DNA of 13,428 nt from Methanosarcina sp. (GTDB lineage Archaea; Halobacteriota; Methanosarcinia; Methanosarcinales; Methanosarcinaceae). Positions 5,666 to 12,933 of the stretch are shown here, piece after piece. Position numbers and translations under genes: made by a program. Under the pieces are notes generated by a model. The model saw only the letters and a list, made by a program, of their open reading frames with translations. It had not been told where the DNA came from and searched no databases. The stretch's first letter is position 1; every line of letters starts with the position of its first letter. Location: the NCBI GenBank assembly GCA_024280975.1, contig JAMXLQ010000235.1:1-13428 (forward strand), given 5' to 3'.

Positions 5666-7330
5666 ATGAAAAAGAAAGGAAAAGTGTACTCGATAGTTTT
5701 AGCTTCAACAATGATGATTTTATTTTTGGTTCTCGTCTCATCTATGGCATTGGCATCTCCTAAATATGATCCTCGGAACGCTGCCATACCGGATATCACC
5801 AATGGAGCTGGAGATCCCTCCGATGACAAGGTTCAGTACGATGAGTTATCTACAAAGGGAAATGGAATAGCTACTGAATCTATACAAGCTGCCGCACCTA
5901 ATATCACTGAAACTCAGATCACCACCAATGAATCAGATCAGTGGAGTCCTGATATCTACGGTAACAGAATAGTGTGGCAAGATTGGCGCAATGGAAACTA
6001 TGATATCTACATGTACGATCTCTCTACTAAAAAGGAAACTCAAATAACCAACAATACATGGGATCAATACTCTCCTTCAATCTATGGCGACAGAATAGTG
6101 TGGGTAGATTACCGTAATGGAAATGGCGATATCTATATGTATAATGTATCTACTTCCAAGGAGACTCGGATAACTTCCAATGTATCAGAGCAATATTCTC
6201 CTAAAATCTACGGGAATAGGATAGTTTGGGTAGATTACCGCGATGTCAATGAAGGAAACTGGAACACGAATATTTACATGTACGATCTCTCCACTAATAA
6301 GGAAACTCAGATCACCACCAATGCATCAGAGCAGTACTCTCCTGCAATCTACGGTGACAAGATAGTATGGGAAGATTACCGTAATGGAAATGGCGATATC
6401 TACATGTATAATGTATCTACTTCCAAGGAAACTCGGATAACCACCAATGCATCAGATCAATACTCTCCTAGAATCTACGGGAATAGGATAGTTTGGGTAG
6501 ATTACCGCAATGCCAATGAAGGAAGCTGGAACCCTAACATCTACATGTACGATCTCTCCACTAATAAGGAAACTCAGATCACCACCAATCCATCAGCTTC
6601 ATATTCTCCTGCAATCTACGGTGACAGGATAGTGTGGATGGATGATCGCAATGGAAACTGGGATATCTATGTGTACGATCTTGCTACTGGCCAGGAAACT
6701 CACACTACTGATAAATCAGATCAGTACTATCCAAATATCTATCGTGACAAGATTGTCTGGACAGATATGCGCAATAGGAACCCAGATATCTATATGGGTG
6801 CTCTCAGTTCTGCTGCATTTTCTGCAAAACCTACCGAAGGAATTGCACCATTAAATGTTACCTTTACTGACGAAAGCACAGGAAATCCGACTAAATGGAA
6901 ATGGACTTTTGGAGACGGAACTAGTTCAACAATCCAGAATCCAACGCATAAGTATTCCAAAGTAGGAAGTTATACGGTGACATTGACAGCAACAAACGCT
7001 GACGGCAGTAATACAGTAACAAAAACAGGTTATATAAAAGCAGTAACAAAACCAGTTGCAAACTTTACCGGTAATGTCACATCAGGAAAAGCCCCATTAA
7101 CAGTTGCCTTTACTGACAAAAGTGCAGGAATTCCTACTTCATGGAACTGGACTTTTGGAGACGGAACTAACTCAACCGAACAGAGTCCACAACATCAGTA
7201 TTTACAAGAAGAAAACTATACGGTAAAGCTGACGGTAAAAAATGTTGCAGGTAATAATACATCAACAAAAACAAATTACATAAAACTGACAACAAATACA
7301 AGACCAGGTCCATATTCTATAAACAAATAA
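5666..7330 (+). CDS. Secreted seven-bladed propeller protein with two PKD domains
   Basis: This is a 554-residue secreted or surface protein. Residues 1-31 form a signal peptide: MKKKGK, a hydrophobic core, then SMALAS. From about 90 to 380 there are seven blades with the pattern YSPxIYGDRIVWxDYRNGNxDIYMYDLST, a WD40/TolB-like propeller. Two PKD domains follow (383-460 and 463-541), each with the FGDGT motif. The tail reads TTNTRPGPYSINK. No transmembrane anchor, PGF-CTERM or LPXTG signal is visible, so attachment is unclear. Such proteins are common on Methanosarcina surfaces and are thought to bind proteins or polysaccharides; the ligand here is unknown. The ATG at 5666 has GGAAGG nearby. 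It overlaps a seven-codon ORF from 5646. The next gene is its paralogue. Confidence 0.9.
   Translation: MKKKGKVYSIVLASTMMILFLVLVSSMALASPKYDPRNAAIPDITNGAGDPSDDKVQYDELSTKGNGIATESIQAAAPNITETQITTNESDQWSPDIYGNRIVWQDWRNGNYDIYMYDLSTKKETQITNNTWDQYSPSIYGDRIVWVDYRNGNGDIYMYNVSTSKETRITSNVSEQYSPKIYGNRIVWVDYRDVNEGNWNTNIYMYDLSTNKETQITTNASEQYSPAIYGDKIVWEDYRNGNGDIYMYNVSTSKETRITTNASDQYSPRIYGNRIVWVDYRNANEGSWNPNIYMYDLSTNKETQITTNPSASYSPAIYGDRIVWMDDRNGNWDIYVYDLATGQETHTTDKSDQYYPNIYRDKIVWTDMRNRNPDIYMGALSSAAFSAKPTEGIAPLNVTFTDESTGNPTKWKWTFGDGTSSTIQNPTHKYSKVGSYTVTLTATNADGSNTVTKTGYIKAVTKPVANFTGNVTSGKAPLTVAFTDKSAGIPTSWNWTFGDGTNSTEQSPQHQYLQEENYTVKLTVKNVAGNNTSTKTNYIKLTTNTRPGPYSINK
6107..6640 (+). repeat. Tandem duplication of a two-blade unit (267 bp x 2)
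   Basis: Blades alternate between a short type (YRNGNGDIYMYNVSTSKETRIT) and a long type with an insert (NEGNWNTN or NEGSWNPN). The pair recurs after exactly 267 bases, or 89 codons. For example, GATTACCGTAATGG occurs at 6107 and 6374. The close similarity at DNA level suggests a recent duplication of two blades together. Confidence 0.7.
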
Positions 7331-7728
7331 ACCCTTAAATTGAAAAACAAATAAAAAAGCAAAGGTTAAGGGATAGTGAGATTCACTAATCAAATCTGAC
7401 AAAAAAAATCGAAATTAATCTTTTTGTCAGATTTGAGAATTATCTTTTTTACAATCTTAATAAATAACTCTTCAATCCAATTCCTTAACTTATTTTAAGA
7501 TAATTCAAGCTGCCTCCGGCCCGCTTCCTACTTCTTTGTACCAATGCAACTCATATTTCTTTGCAGATTTGCTTTTCTTCTATCCATATCTCTAGATAAA
7601 CTCTCAAAAAGTATACAATTTAATAAAATTAAGGCTTAAATGAAAAAGTTTAAGAATGTATGTAAGTTCAAAATTATTAACATTTTTTTCTATGAAAAAT
7701 AAATGAAAGATACTGATAGGGTAGAATA
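7331..7728. other. Intergenic region between the two propeller genes
   Basis: The first 170 bases match 9316-9490, the flank after the second paralogue. They share TTAAATTGAA, AAAAAAGCAAAGG, a stem-loop, AATTCCTTAA and TTTTAAGAT-like words. The rest is AT-rich with no clear TATA box. A nine-codon frame, ATG at 7703 to TAA at 7727-7729, ends exactly on the next start codon. Confidence 0.6.
7391..7450 (+). terminator. Long stem-loop and T tract after the first propeller gene
   Basis: CAAATCTGACAAAAA (7391-7405) and TTTTTGTCAGATTTG (7421-7435) are perfectly complementary over 15 bp with a 15-base loop. TTTTTT follows at 7445-7450. It lies 60 bases after the stop codon. The equivalent structure after the second paralogue keeps pairing despite base changes. 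Confidence 0.65.
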
Positions 7729-9315
7729 ATGGAAAAGAAAGAAAAAGTGTATTCAACAGCTTTGGCTTCAATAGCCATGGTTTTATTTTTAGTTCTCTGT
7801 TTGTCTACGATATCGGCAGCTTCTGGGCAAAGTACCACGCCCGTGAAGACATACGCATATATTACAAATTACGCCGACGGCACTGTATCAATAATAGATA
7901 CAGACACCGACACTGTTAAAGATACGGTGAAGATAGAAGCTATGAAAGATGCAGGAGGCAAGCCTTTAGGAATTGCATTCACCCCCGATGGATCAAAGGT
8001 ATACGTCGCGAACACCCTCGAAGCAGGGGTTTATGCCAATTCTGTATCTGTAATTGATACCGAAACAAAAAGTGTTATAGGTGCAGTAGATGTAGGAAAT
8101 TATCCTTTTGGAGTTGTAGTCACTCCTGATGGAAAAGAAGTATATATAGCAAATTGGGGAGATACGACTGTCTCTGTAATTGACACAAATACAAATGAAG
8201 TTACAGCCTTAATAAATACAGGAAACTCTCCAACTGGAATTGCATTCACCCCTGATGGAAAAAAGGCATATGTGACAAACTCCGGAGAAGGCACTGTATC
8301 TGTAATTGATACAGCAACAAAAAAAGTTACAGCTAAGGTACAGCAGGTAGACTATACTTGTTGGGGAGTTGCAGTTAACCCGGCAGGAACAAAGGTATAC
8401 GTAGCTAACCAGTTGAGCACCAATATCACTGTTATTGACACAAATACAAATCGAGTTACAGCCACGGTGAAGGCAGGGGATAGTCCTTACGGAGTTGCGT
8501 TCACCCCAGATGGAACAAAGGCATATGTAACAAACTCTGGCGACGGCACCGTCTCCGTAATTAATACAACCACAGACACTGTAACAGCCACAATAAACGT
8601 TGGATCTTCACTTCTGGGAGTTGCAGTTACACCTGATGGAAAAAAAGTGTATGTAGCTAATGTAGACAGCGACACCGTATCTGTAATTGATACAAGAATA
8701 AACAAGGTCACAGCCACGTTGAATGTAGGAACAAGTCCTGTTGCCTTTGGACAGTTTATAGGTTTTATTCCAGTAAAACCAGTGCCTCTGGCTGATTTTT
8801 CGGCATCTATCACCGAAGGAAAAGTACCATTAAAGGTGCAGTTTACTGACAAGAGTACAGGATCGCCAACTTCGTGGAAATGGAGTTTTGGAGATGGAAC
8901 GTATTCAACAACCAAGAATCCTGCACACACATATTCTGAAGCTGGAAAATACACTGTTAGCTTAACAGTAAAGAATACAGCAGGAAGTAATACAACTAAA
9001 AAGTCAAGCTACATAAATGTTGTAAATACGAAAAAACCTGTTGCTGCATTTTCTGCAGCTCCAACCTCTGGAAAAGCCCCTCTGAAAGTAACATTTACTG
9101 ACAAGAGCACAGGCTCACCAACTTCATGGAAGTGGAGTTTTGGAGATGGAACAAAGTCATCAGCCCAGAATCCAAAACATCAGTATTTACAAGAAGGAAA
9201 ATATAAGGTTACACTTACAATAACCAATGCTGCAGGCAGCAATACGGCAACAAAAACAAATTACATAACAGTGACAACCAACACAAGACCGGACATATAC
9301 TCTGAAAGCAAATAA
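7729..9315 (+). CDS. Secreted YVTN seven-bladed propeller protein with two PKD domains
   Basis: This 528-residue protein is a paralogue of the preceding one with a different propeller. The signal peptide (residues 1-31) begins MEKKEKVYSTALAS and ends near ISAAS. From about 42 to 345 there are seven YVTN blades of about 42 residues, with the signatures TPDGxKxYVxN and TVSVIDTxT. The blade starts are near 43, 91, 138, 180, 223, 265 and 307. Two PKD domains follow (353-431 and 436-515), each with SFGDGT. The tail TTNTRPDIYSESK matches that of the neighbour. YVTN repeats are frequent in archaeal surface proteins. The secreted location is inferred; no anchor is seen. AGGGT precedes the ATG. The third blade has the odd CWGVAVNPAG in place of the usual GVAVTPDG. 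Confidence 0.92.
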   Translation: MEKKEKVYSTALASIAMVLFLVLCLSTISAASGQSTTPVKTYAYITNYADGTVSIIDTDTDTVKDTVKIEAMKDAGGKPLGIAFTPDGSKVYVANTLEAGVYANSVSVIDTETKSVIGAVDVGNYPFGVVVTPDGKEVYIANWGDTTVSVIDTNTNEVTALINTGNSPTGIAFTPDGKKAYVTNSGEGTVSVIDTATKKVTAKVQQVDYTCWGVAVNPAGTKVYVANQLSTNITVIDTNTNRVTATVKAGDSPYGVAFTPDGTKAYVTNSGDGTVSVINTTTDTVTATINVGSSLLGVAVTPDGKKVYVANVDSDTVSVIDTRINKVTATLNVGTSPVAFGQFIGFIPVKPVPLADFSASITEGKVPLKVQFTDKSTGSPTSWKWSFGDGTYSTTKNPAHTYSEAGKYTVSLTVKNTAGSNTTKKSSYINVVNTKKPVAAFSAAPTSGKAPLKVTFTDKSTGSPTSWKWSFGDGTKSSAQNPKHQYLQEGKYKVTLTITNAAGSNTATKTNYITVTTNTRPDIYSESK

Positions 9316-9372
9316 ATCTTAAATTGAAGAACTATAAAAAAGCAAAGGCTAAAGGGTAGTGAAGTTCATCGA

Positions 9373-9441
9373 TCAAGTCTGGCAACAAAGACGAAAGTAG
9401 TCTTTAGGCCAGATTTGAGAATTACATTTTTACAATTTTTT
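9373..9441 (+). terminator. Stem-loop after the second propeller gene, covarying with the first
   Basis: CAAGTCTGGC (9373-9382) pairs with GCCAGATTTG (9408-9417) with one G-T pair, and an inner stem AAAGAC (9387-9392) with GTCTTT (9400-9405) closes a 7-base loop. T runs follow at 9427-9431 and 9435-9441. Compared with the copy at 7391, an A-T pair has become G-C, and a further pair has become G-T, so pairing is kept. Confidence 0.6.
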
Positions 9442-9619
9442 AATAACTGGTCTTCGCAATTCAATTCCTTAATTGGTTTTAAACTGATTTAAGATATCCA
9501 TCGTCCTTCCCTTACTTTTTTGCCGAAACACCAGATGTTGCTATGTTACTCGTCCGGCTTTAAAATTTGGAATCTTGATCTCAAGTTGCAAAGCAATAGC
9601 TCAATATAATTCTGAAACC

Positions 9620-9627
9620 TTTATAAG
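9620..9627 (+). promoter_or_regulatory. Candidate TATA box for the dipeptidase gene
   Basis: TTTATAAG is a good archaeal box A. It would give a leader of about 130 bases. A second candidate, AATTATAAAAAT near 9681-9692, would give a leader of about 65 bases beginning close to the tandem repeat. Confidence 0.4.
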
Positions 9628-9712
9628 TATAGCCTTGATGTGTTAATCAAACTTATTAAAGCTACACGAGTTTTTCAATAAATTATAAAAATATGTGATT
9701 CGGTAAACTAAA

Positions 9713-9738
9713 CTAATAACAACCCCTAATAACAACCC
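9713..9738 (+). repeat. 13-bp tandem repeat in the dipeptidase leader
   Basis: CTAATAACAACCC occurs twice in direct succession (9713-9725 and 9726-9738) without a mismatch. It lies 42 bases before the start codon, within or at the beginning of the message. Confidence 0.6.
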
Positions 9739-9779
9739 TAAAGAACAAATCCATAAATCCATGAAAAAAATTGATCCCT

Positions 9780-11300
9780 ATGCACTCTAAAACTCAACAG
9801 ATCTTTAAAGTCTTTGAAGAAATTAATAAAATCCCAAGACGCTCAAAGCATGAAGAACAGATTTCCATCTGGCTGCAAGAGTGGGGACGATCCAGAGGTT
9901 TTGAGGTAAGAGCTGATTCACTAAACAATGTGCTTATTAAAGCTCCTGCAACGACTGGATATGAGAATTCTCCCACACTTATTCTGCAGGGGCATATGGA
10001 TATGGTCTGCGAGAAATGTAAGGATTCCAAACATGACTTTTCCATAGACCCTGTAAGATGCATTTGTGATGGGGACTGGTTAAGAGGAGATGGAACTTCA
10101 ATAGGCGCGGACAACGGGATTGCGCTTGCTCTTGGGTTGGTGCTAGTAGAAGCAGGGAAGAAAAGAGAAATCGAACATCCATCACTTGAGCTACTTTTTA
10201 CAGTAGACGAGGAAACAGGCCTGACAGGAGCAAAGGGACTTGAAGCTGGCTTTTTTGAAGGAAAAGTGCTTCTGAATCTTGACTCCGAGGAGGAAGGCGT
10301 TTTCGTAATTGGGTGCGCAGGCGGGCAGAATTCGTTGATCACATTACCTGTTGAATGGGAACTACTCGACACTAAAAAAGAAAATTTATTCAAGTTTTTC
10401 AGGCTCTCGGTTGAAGGACTGGAAGGCGGGCATTCAGGAGTTGAAATCAATAAGCAGCGCGCAAATGGAATACAGCTGCTCTCCCTGGCACTGGCCAAAC
10501 TCAGGGAAAAGCTTGAGGCAGAAAATGTAAGGCTTGTTCTGCTAAACGGAGGCAGTGTCCATAATGCAATTCCCAGTACTGCAGAAGCTTTTGTTGCACT
10601 CCATAGGGAAAAACTCGAAAAGGTCGAGAAAGCCGTTTCGGGTATCAGGCAGGCGTTTAGAGCTGAATATTTAAAAACCGACCCTGAGCTTACTTTGAAT
10701 ATTGAAGAAATTAGCAGGGAAACAATTTTTGAAGTTGCAGAAAATAAGATTCCCATAGAAGAAGTATCCCGTGTTCAGATCTTTTCGGCTAAGACCGAAG
10801 AGAAGCTGATAGAGCTGATCCTGGGACTGCCGCATGGGGTTTACAGGATGTCAGAGACTATTCAGGGACTTGTCGAAACCTCAAATAACCTTGCAACGGT
10901 ACGGACGACTGAAAATGAAGTAATGATCGTGTCAAGCCAGCGCAGTTCAAACAATCCTAGGCTGGCTGAAATTAGCGGAAAGGTGGAAGCCGTCGCAAAG
11001 CTCGCAGGTGCATGGGTTGAGCATGAGCCCGGATATCCTGCCTGGGAGCCCGATCTGAAATCCGAATTGCTCTTAAAATGCAAGCAGGTTTATACCGAAA
11101 CTTTTGGAGAAGAGCCTGAGATTAAAGTGATTCACGCAGGGCTTGAATGCGGAATAATCGGTTCGGTGCATGAGGGTATGGAAATGATTTCTTTCGGGCC
11201 GACGATAAAAGATCCACACTGCCCTTCGGAAAGAATCTTCATTCCTTCGATTGAGAAAGTCTGGATTTTCCTTGAAAACTTGCTTAAAGCTTACTGCTGA
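9780..11300 (+). CDS. pepD: Aminoacyl-histidine dipeptidase (M20 family, PepD-like)
   Basis: This is a 506-residue cytoplasmic metallopeptidase of the M20C branch, which hydrolyses Xaa-His and other dipeptides using two zinc ions. The length is normal for PepD. Expected ligands and catalytic residues are visible: QGHMDMVCE (His72, Asp74), GADNGI (Asp111, bridging), DEETGL (Glu144 general base, Glu145), NLDSEEEG (Asp168) and DPHCPSER (His480). The dimerisation or lid domain contains GGHSGVEI. I start at ATG 9780; a TTG at 9771 is in frame but adds only three residues. No strong Shine-Dalgarno sequence precedes either. A ten-codon ORF from ATG 9761 overlaps the start. The gene has its own promoter and converges on the protease gene. 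It probably serves peptide turnover, consistent with the family. Confidence 0.93.
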   Translation: MHSKTQQIFKVFEEINKIPRRSKHEEQISIWLQEWGRSRGFEVRADSLNNVLIKAPATTGYENSPTLILQGHMDMVCEKCKDSKHDFSIDPVRCICDGDWLRGDGTSIGADNGIALALGLVLVEAGKKREIEHPSLELLFTVDEETGLTGAKGLEAGFFEGKVLLNLDSEEEGVFVIGCAGGQNSLITLPVEWELLDTKKENLFKFFRLSVEGLEGGHSGVEINKQRANGIQLLSLALAKLREKLEAENVRLVLLNGGSVHNAIPSTAEAFVALHREKLEKVEKAVSGIRQAFRAEYLKTDPELTLNIEEISRETIFEVAENKIPIEEVSRVQIFSAKTEEKLIELILGLPHGVYRMSETIQGLVETSNNLATVRTTENEVMIVSSQRSSNNPRLAEISGKVEAVAKLAGAWVEHEPGYPAWEPDLKSELLLKCKQVYTETFGEEPEIKVIHAGLECGIIGSVHEGMEMISFGPTIKDPHCPSERIFIPSIEKVWIFLENLLKAYC

Positions 11301-11345
11301 CATGGCTTTTTCAGTTGTGCCAAGTTTCCACCTTTATTCGAAAAT

Positions 11346-11500
11346 CAAACCTTCTCGAAAAAGGCTTGCCCGCAAACCTTTTCGAAAAAGGTTTGATCGA
11401 AAACGGCATTTTCTGCGTGATAAACCGGCGCAACGGTTTTGATCAACCGGCTCAACGGTTGCGGCTCAACGGTTGTGGCACAACTCTTTTAAAAAGGGTT
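11346..11500. repeat. Cluster of imperfect palindromes between convergent genes
   Basis: Several hairpins follow each other. CAAACCTTTT/AAAAGGTTTG (11373-11395) is a perfect 10-bp stem with a 3-base loop. A 23-base near-copy with mismatches in its stem lies at 11346-11368. AACCG-x6-CGGTT occurs about three times at 11422-11474. CAACTCTTT/AAAGGGTTG lies at about 11480-11500. GATCGAAAA follows both the second and the last hairpin. The region may terminate transcription in both directions. Short ORFs crossing it are artefacts of the repeats. Confidence 0.7.
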
Positions 11501-11520
11501 GATCGAAAAAAATAAACCGG

Positions 11521-12255
11521 CTATCCTTGCAAGTCTACTTTGCCGTGTCGATAGTTTCGTAATAGCCAGATGCCATAAAAGAACAGAATAAACGAAAAGA
11601 GTAATAACACCAGTCCCTGAGAGGGACCTGTCAGAAATGCCAGGCAATCCCATAACCAATGAATAATAATTAACGGAATTACTGTGTCGAGGCGGACCCG
11701 CAAAGCTACTGCCCATACCCCAAACATGCCTGCAAAAAAAGCCTGTACTACACTCGTTTTAAAGTCTCCAGTTATTAAGCTGTTTAACGTATGGACCGAA
11801 CCGAAAATAATTGCTGTGATCCACACTGCACGCCAGATCCCAAATGACGATGAGACTCCATGAAACAATACGCCTCGAAACATCAACTCTTCGCTGATAC
11901 CTACCATCAAGGTATTGAAAATTACAATTGAAAGTACCCGAGTTGAGGGCAGGCCTGTAAATAAAACTGTCACTAGCAGAAGAAAAAGGAACAGAGCCGG
12001 GAGCCATAACAGGCGCAAATTCCGTGGATTATTCGGGCCTTTCCACCCGACACTATCCCACCATTTTAAATAGGTAATTACCCCAAACAAAAAGACGATT
12101 GCACCAAGCACTCCAAAAACAAGCTGGTTTTTAACCAGTTCATCAAGTTGAGTAGGCTGTCCTCTAACCTGCAACAGTCCTCCCCCTACAACGATAATCA
12201 GCCAAATTGTGAATATTCCCAGGGAAGTAGGCCAAGCTTTTGTTGATGTATTCAT
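11521..12255 (-). CDS. CPBP-family intramembrane glutamic protease
   Basis: This 244-residue membrane protein belongs to the CPBP (CaaX protease and bacteriocin-processing, Abi) family. About seven to eight hydrophobic segments are visible. The motifs are in order: SEELMFRG (Glu122, Glu123, Arg127), FGSVH (His155) and IIIHWLWD (His199, Asp203). All catalytic positions of the family are present, so it is probably active; its substrate is unknown. I chose the ATG at 12255 because GGAG lies nine bases upstream and the N-terminus MNTSTKAW then leads directly into the first helix. The frame is open 31 codons further up to an ATG at 12348, but that extension is polar and unlike the family. The gene converges on the dipeptidase gene. 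Confidence 0.88.
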   Translation of the reverse strand: MNTSTKAWPTSLGIFTIWLIIVVGGGLLQVRGQPTQLDELVKNQLVFGVLGAIVFLFGVITYLKWWDSVGWKGPNNPRNLRLLWLPALFLFLLLVTVLFTGLPSTRVLSIVIFNTLMVGISEELMFRGVLFHGVSSSFGIWRAVWITAIIFGSVHTLNSLITGDFKTSVVQAFFAGMFGVWAVALRVRLDTVIPLIIIHWLWDCLAFLTGPSQGLVLLLFSFILFFYGIWLLRNYRHGKVDLQG

Positions 12256-12300
12256 CTTTGTTTTCTCCAATCTGATTCGATAATATCCTTTTTTCCGAAG

Positions 12301-12334
12301 GGTTGTCACTACCATTAGGTTATCACTACCACTA
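12301..12334. repeat. 17-bp tandem repeat upstream of the CPBP protease gene
   Basis: GGTTGTCACTACCATTA (12301-12317) is followed directly by GGTTATCACTACCACTA (12318-12334), with 15 of 17 positions alike. It lies about 45-80 bases upstream of the minus-strand start at 12255, where a regulator could bind. A perfect palindrome CCGACGTCGG lies nearby at 12355-12364. Confidence 0.5.
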
Positions 12335-12443
12335 TTTCCGGAGTGCAATATTCACCGACGTCGGGTTCCGATCAGGCGGGTAACACCTCATCTAAAGTTA
12401 GGCCAGTGAATGCCTGAATCTCAAAAGCTGCGCAATCTCTAAT

Positions 12444-12707
12444 TTAATTATCAGCTTTAATCTGCAATTCGCTACCGGAAGTAAGTCGACAATATAAAGC
12501 ATAAATTAAATTGCCAATAAAAATAGTAAACCAAGCAGTTAACAAGAATACCAGTATATGACCAGCCCCAGAACCCCACCCACCAGGTTTGGTTAAAATG
12601 GCTACATTTTCATTATGGCGTTTAAGCTTCCACCCGGAAACGATATAGTCTTCAACTTCCTGCTGTAACTTCTCTTTTGGAACTCGCTTAACACTAACAT
12701 TCGCCAC
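12444..12707 (-). CDS. Small membrane protein, unknown function
   Basis: I recognise no named family. With the GTG start at 12707 the product has 87 residues. A soluble N-terminal part, with VPKEKLQQEVEDYIVSGWKL followed by basic residues and ILTKPGGWGSG, leads into one hydrophobic segment (about GHILVFLLTAWFTIFIGNLIYALYC). A short polar tail ends in ELQIKADN. The layout resembles small prokaryotic proteins with a short beta-rich cytoplasmic domain ahead of one helix. The GTG was preferred because AGGGGG lies about nine bases upstream. The frame extends to a TTG at 12749, which adds 14 residues. A palindrome lies upstream. Whether it is cotranscribed with the neighbouring genes is unclear, since gaps of about 190-230 bases separate them. 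Confidence 0.65.
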   Translation of the reverse strand: MANVSVKRVPKEKLQQEVEDYIVSGWKLKRHNENVAILTKPGGWGSGAGHILVFLLTAWFTIFIGNLIYALYCRLTSGSELQIKADN

Positions 12708-12760
12708 GGCCCTTAACCCCCTTTTAGATACGTACCATGCTATAATCAAATTTACGCTGG

Positions 12761-12776
12761 CTTACATCACTGTAAG
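12761..12776. promoter_or_regulatory. Palindrome upstream of the small membrane-protein gene
   Basis: CTTACATCACTGTAAG is a perfect 6-bp inverted repeat with a 4-base spacer, 54-69 bases upstream of the GTG at 12707. A weak TATA-like GATTATAG lies between the two on the minus strand. The position and symmetry suit an operator; no regulator is known. Confidence 0.35.
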
Positions 12777-12933
12777 TAAATGGGGATCCAATTGAAATAA
12801 AAATTTGTTTTAGATAATAGTCTTGGCACTTCCTAGTTGAGCAACCCTTTCAATTCTGCGATGTTTTCCAGGATCTACCATCAAGTGTGTAAGCCCTGAT
12901 TAATTACTGAGTTGACTATAACTATGACAATAC

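Larger units (their letters stand above)
9316..9779. other. Intergenic region after the second propeller gene
   Basis: The first 175 bases are homologous to the flank after the first propeller gene and include its stem-loop. From 9500 to 9600 I see nothing notable. From 9600 the region holds the probable promoter and leader of the dipeptidase gene, with a 13-bp tandem repeat. Confidence 0.6.

Noticed and set aside
6642..6854. 70-codon plus-strand frame inside the first propeller gene
   Set aside because: It is a shadow in another frame of the seventh blade region.
8487..8954. 155-codon open frame on the minus strand
   Set aside because: It is the reverse of the YVTN and PKD repeats, and its own repeats mirror the blade periodicity.
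9794..10756. 320-codon open frame on the minus strand
   Set aside because: It lies wholly opposite the dipeptidase gene, is extremely Ser-rich as expected of an antisense shadow, and has no domain signature.
11346..11500. CRISPR array
   Set aside because: The repeats are adjacent hairpins of differing sequence with no regular unique spacers, and no cas gene is near.
11251..11515. Two short plus-strand ORFs after the dipeptidase gene
   Set aside because: They consist of translated palindromic repeats and have no ribosome site.
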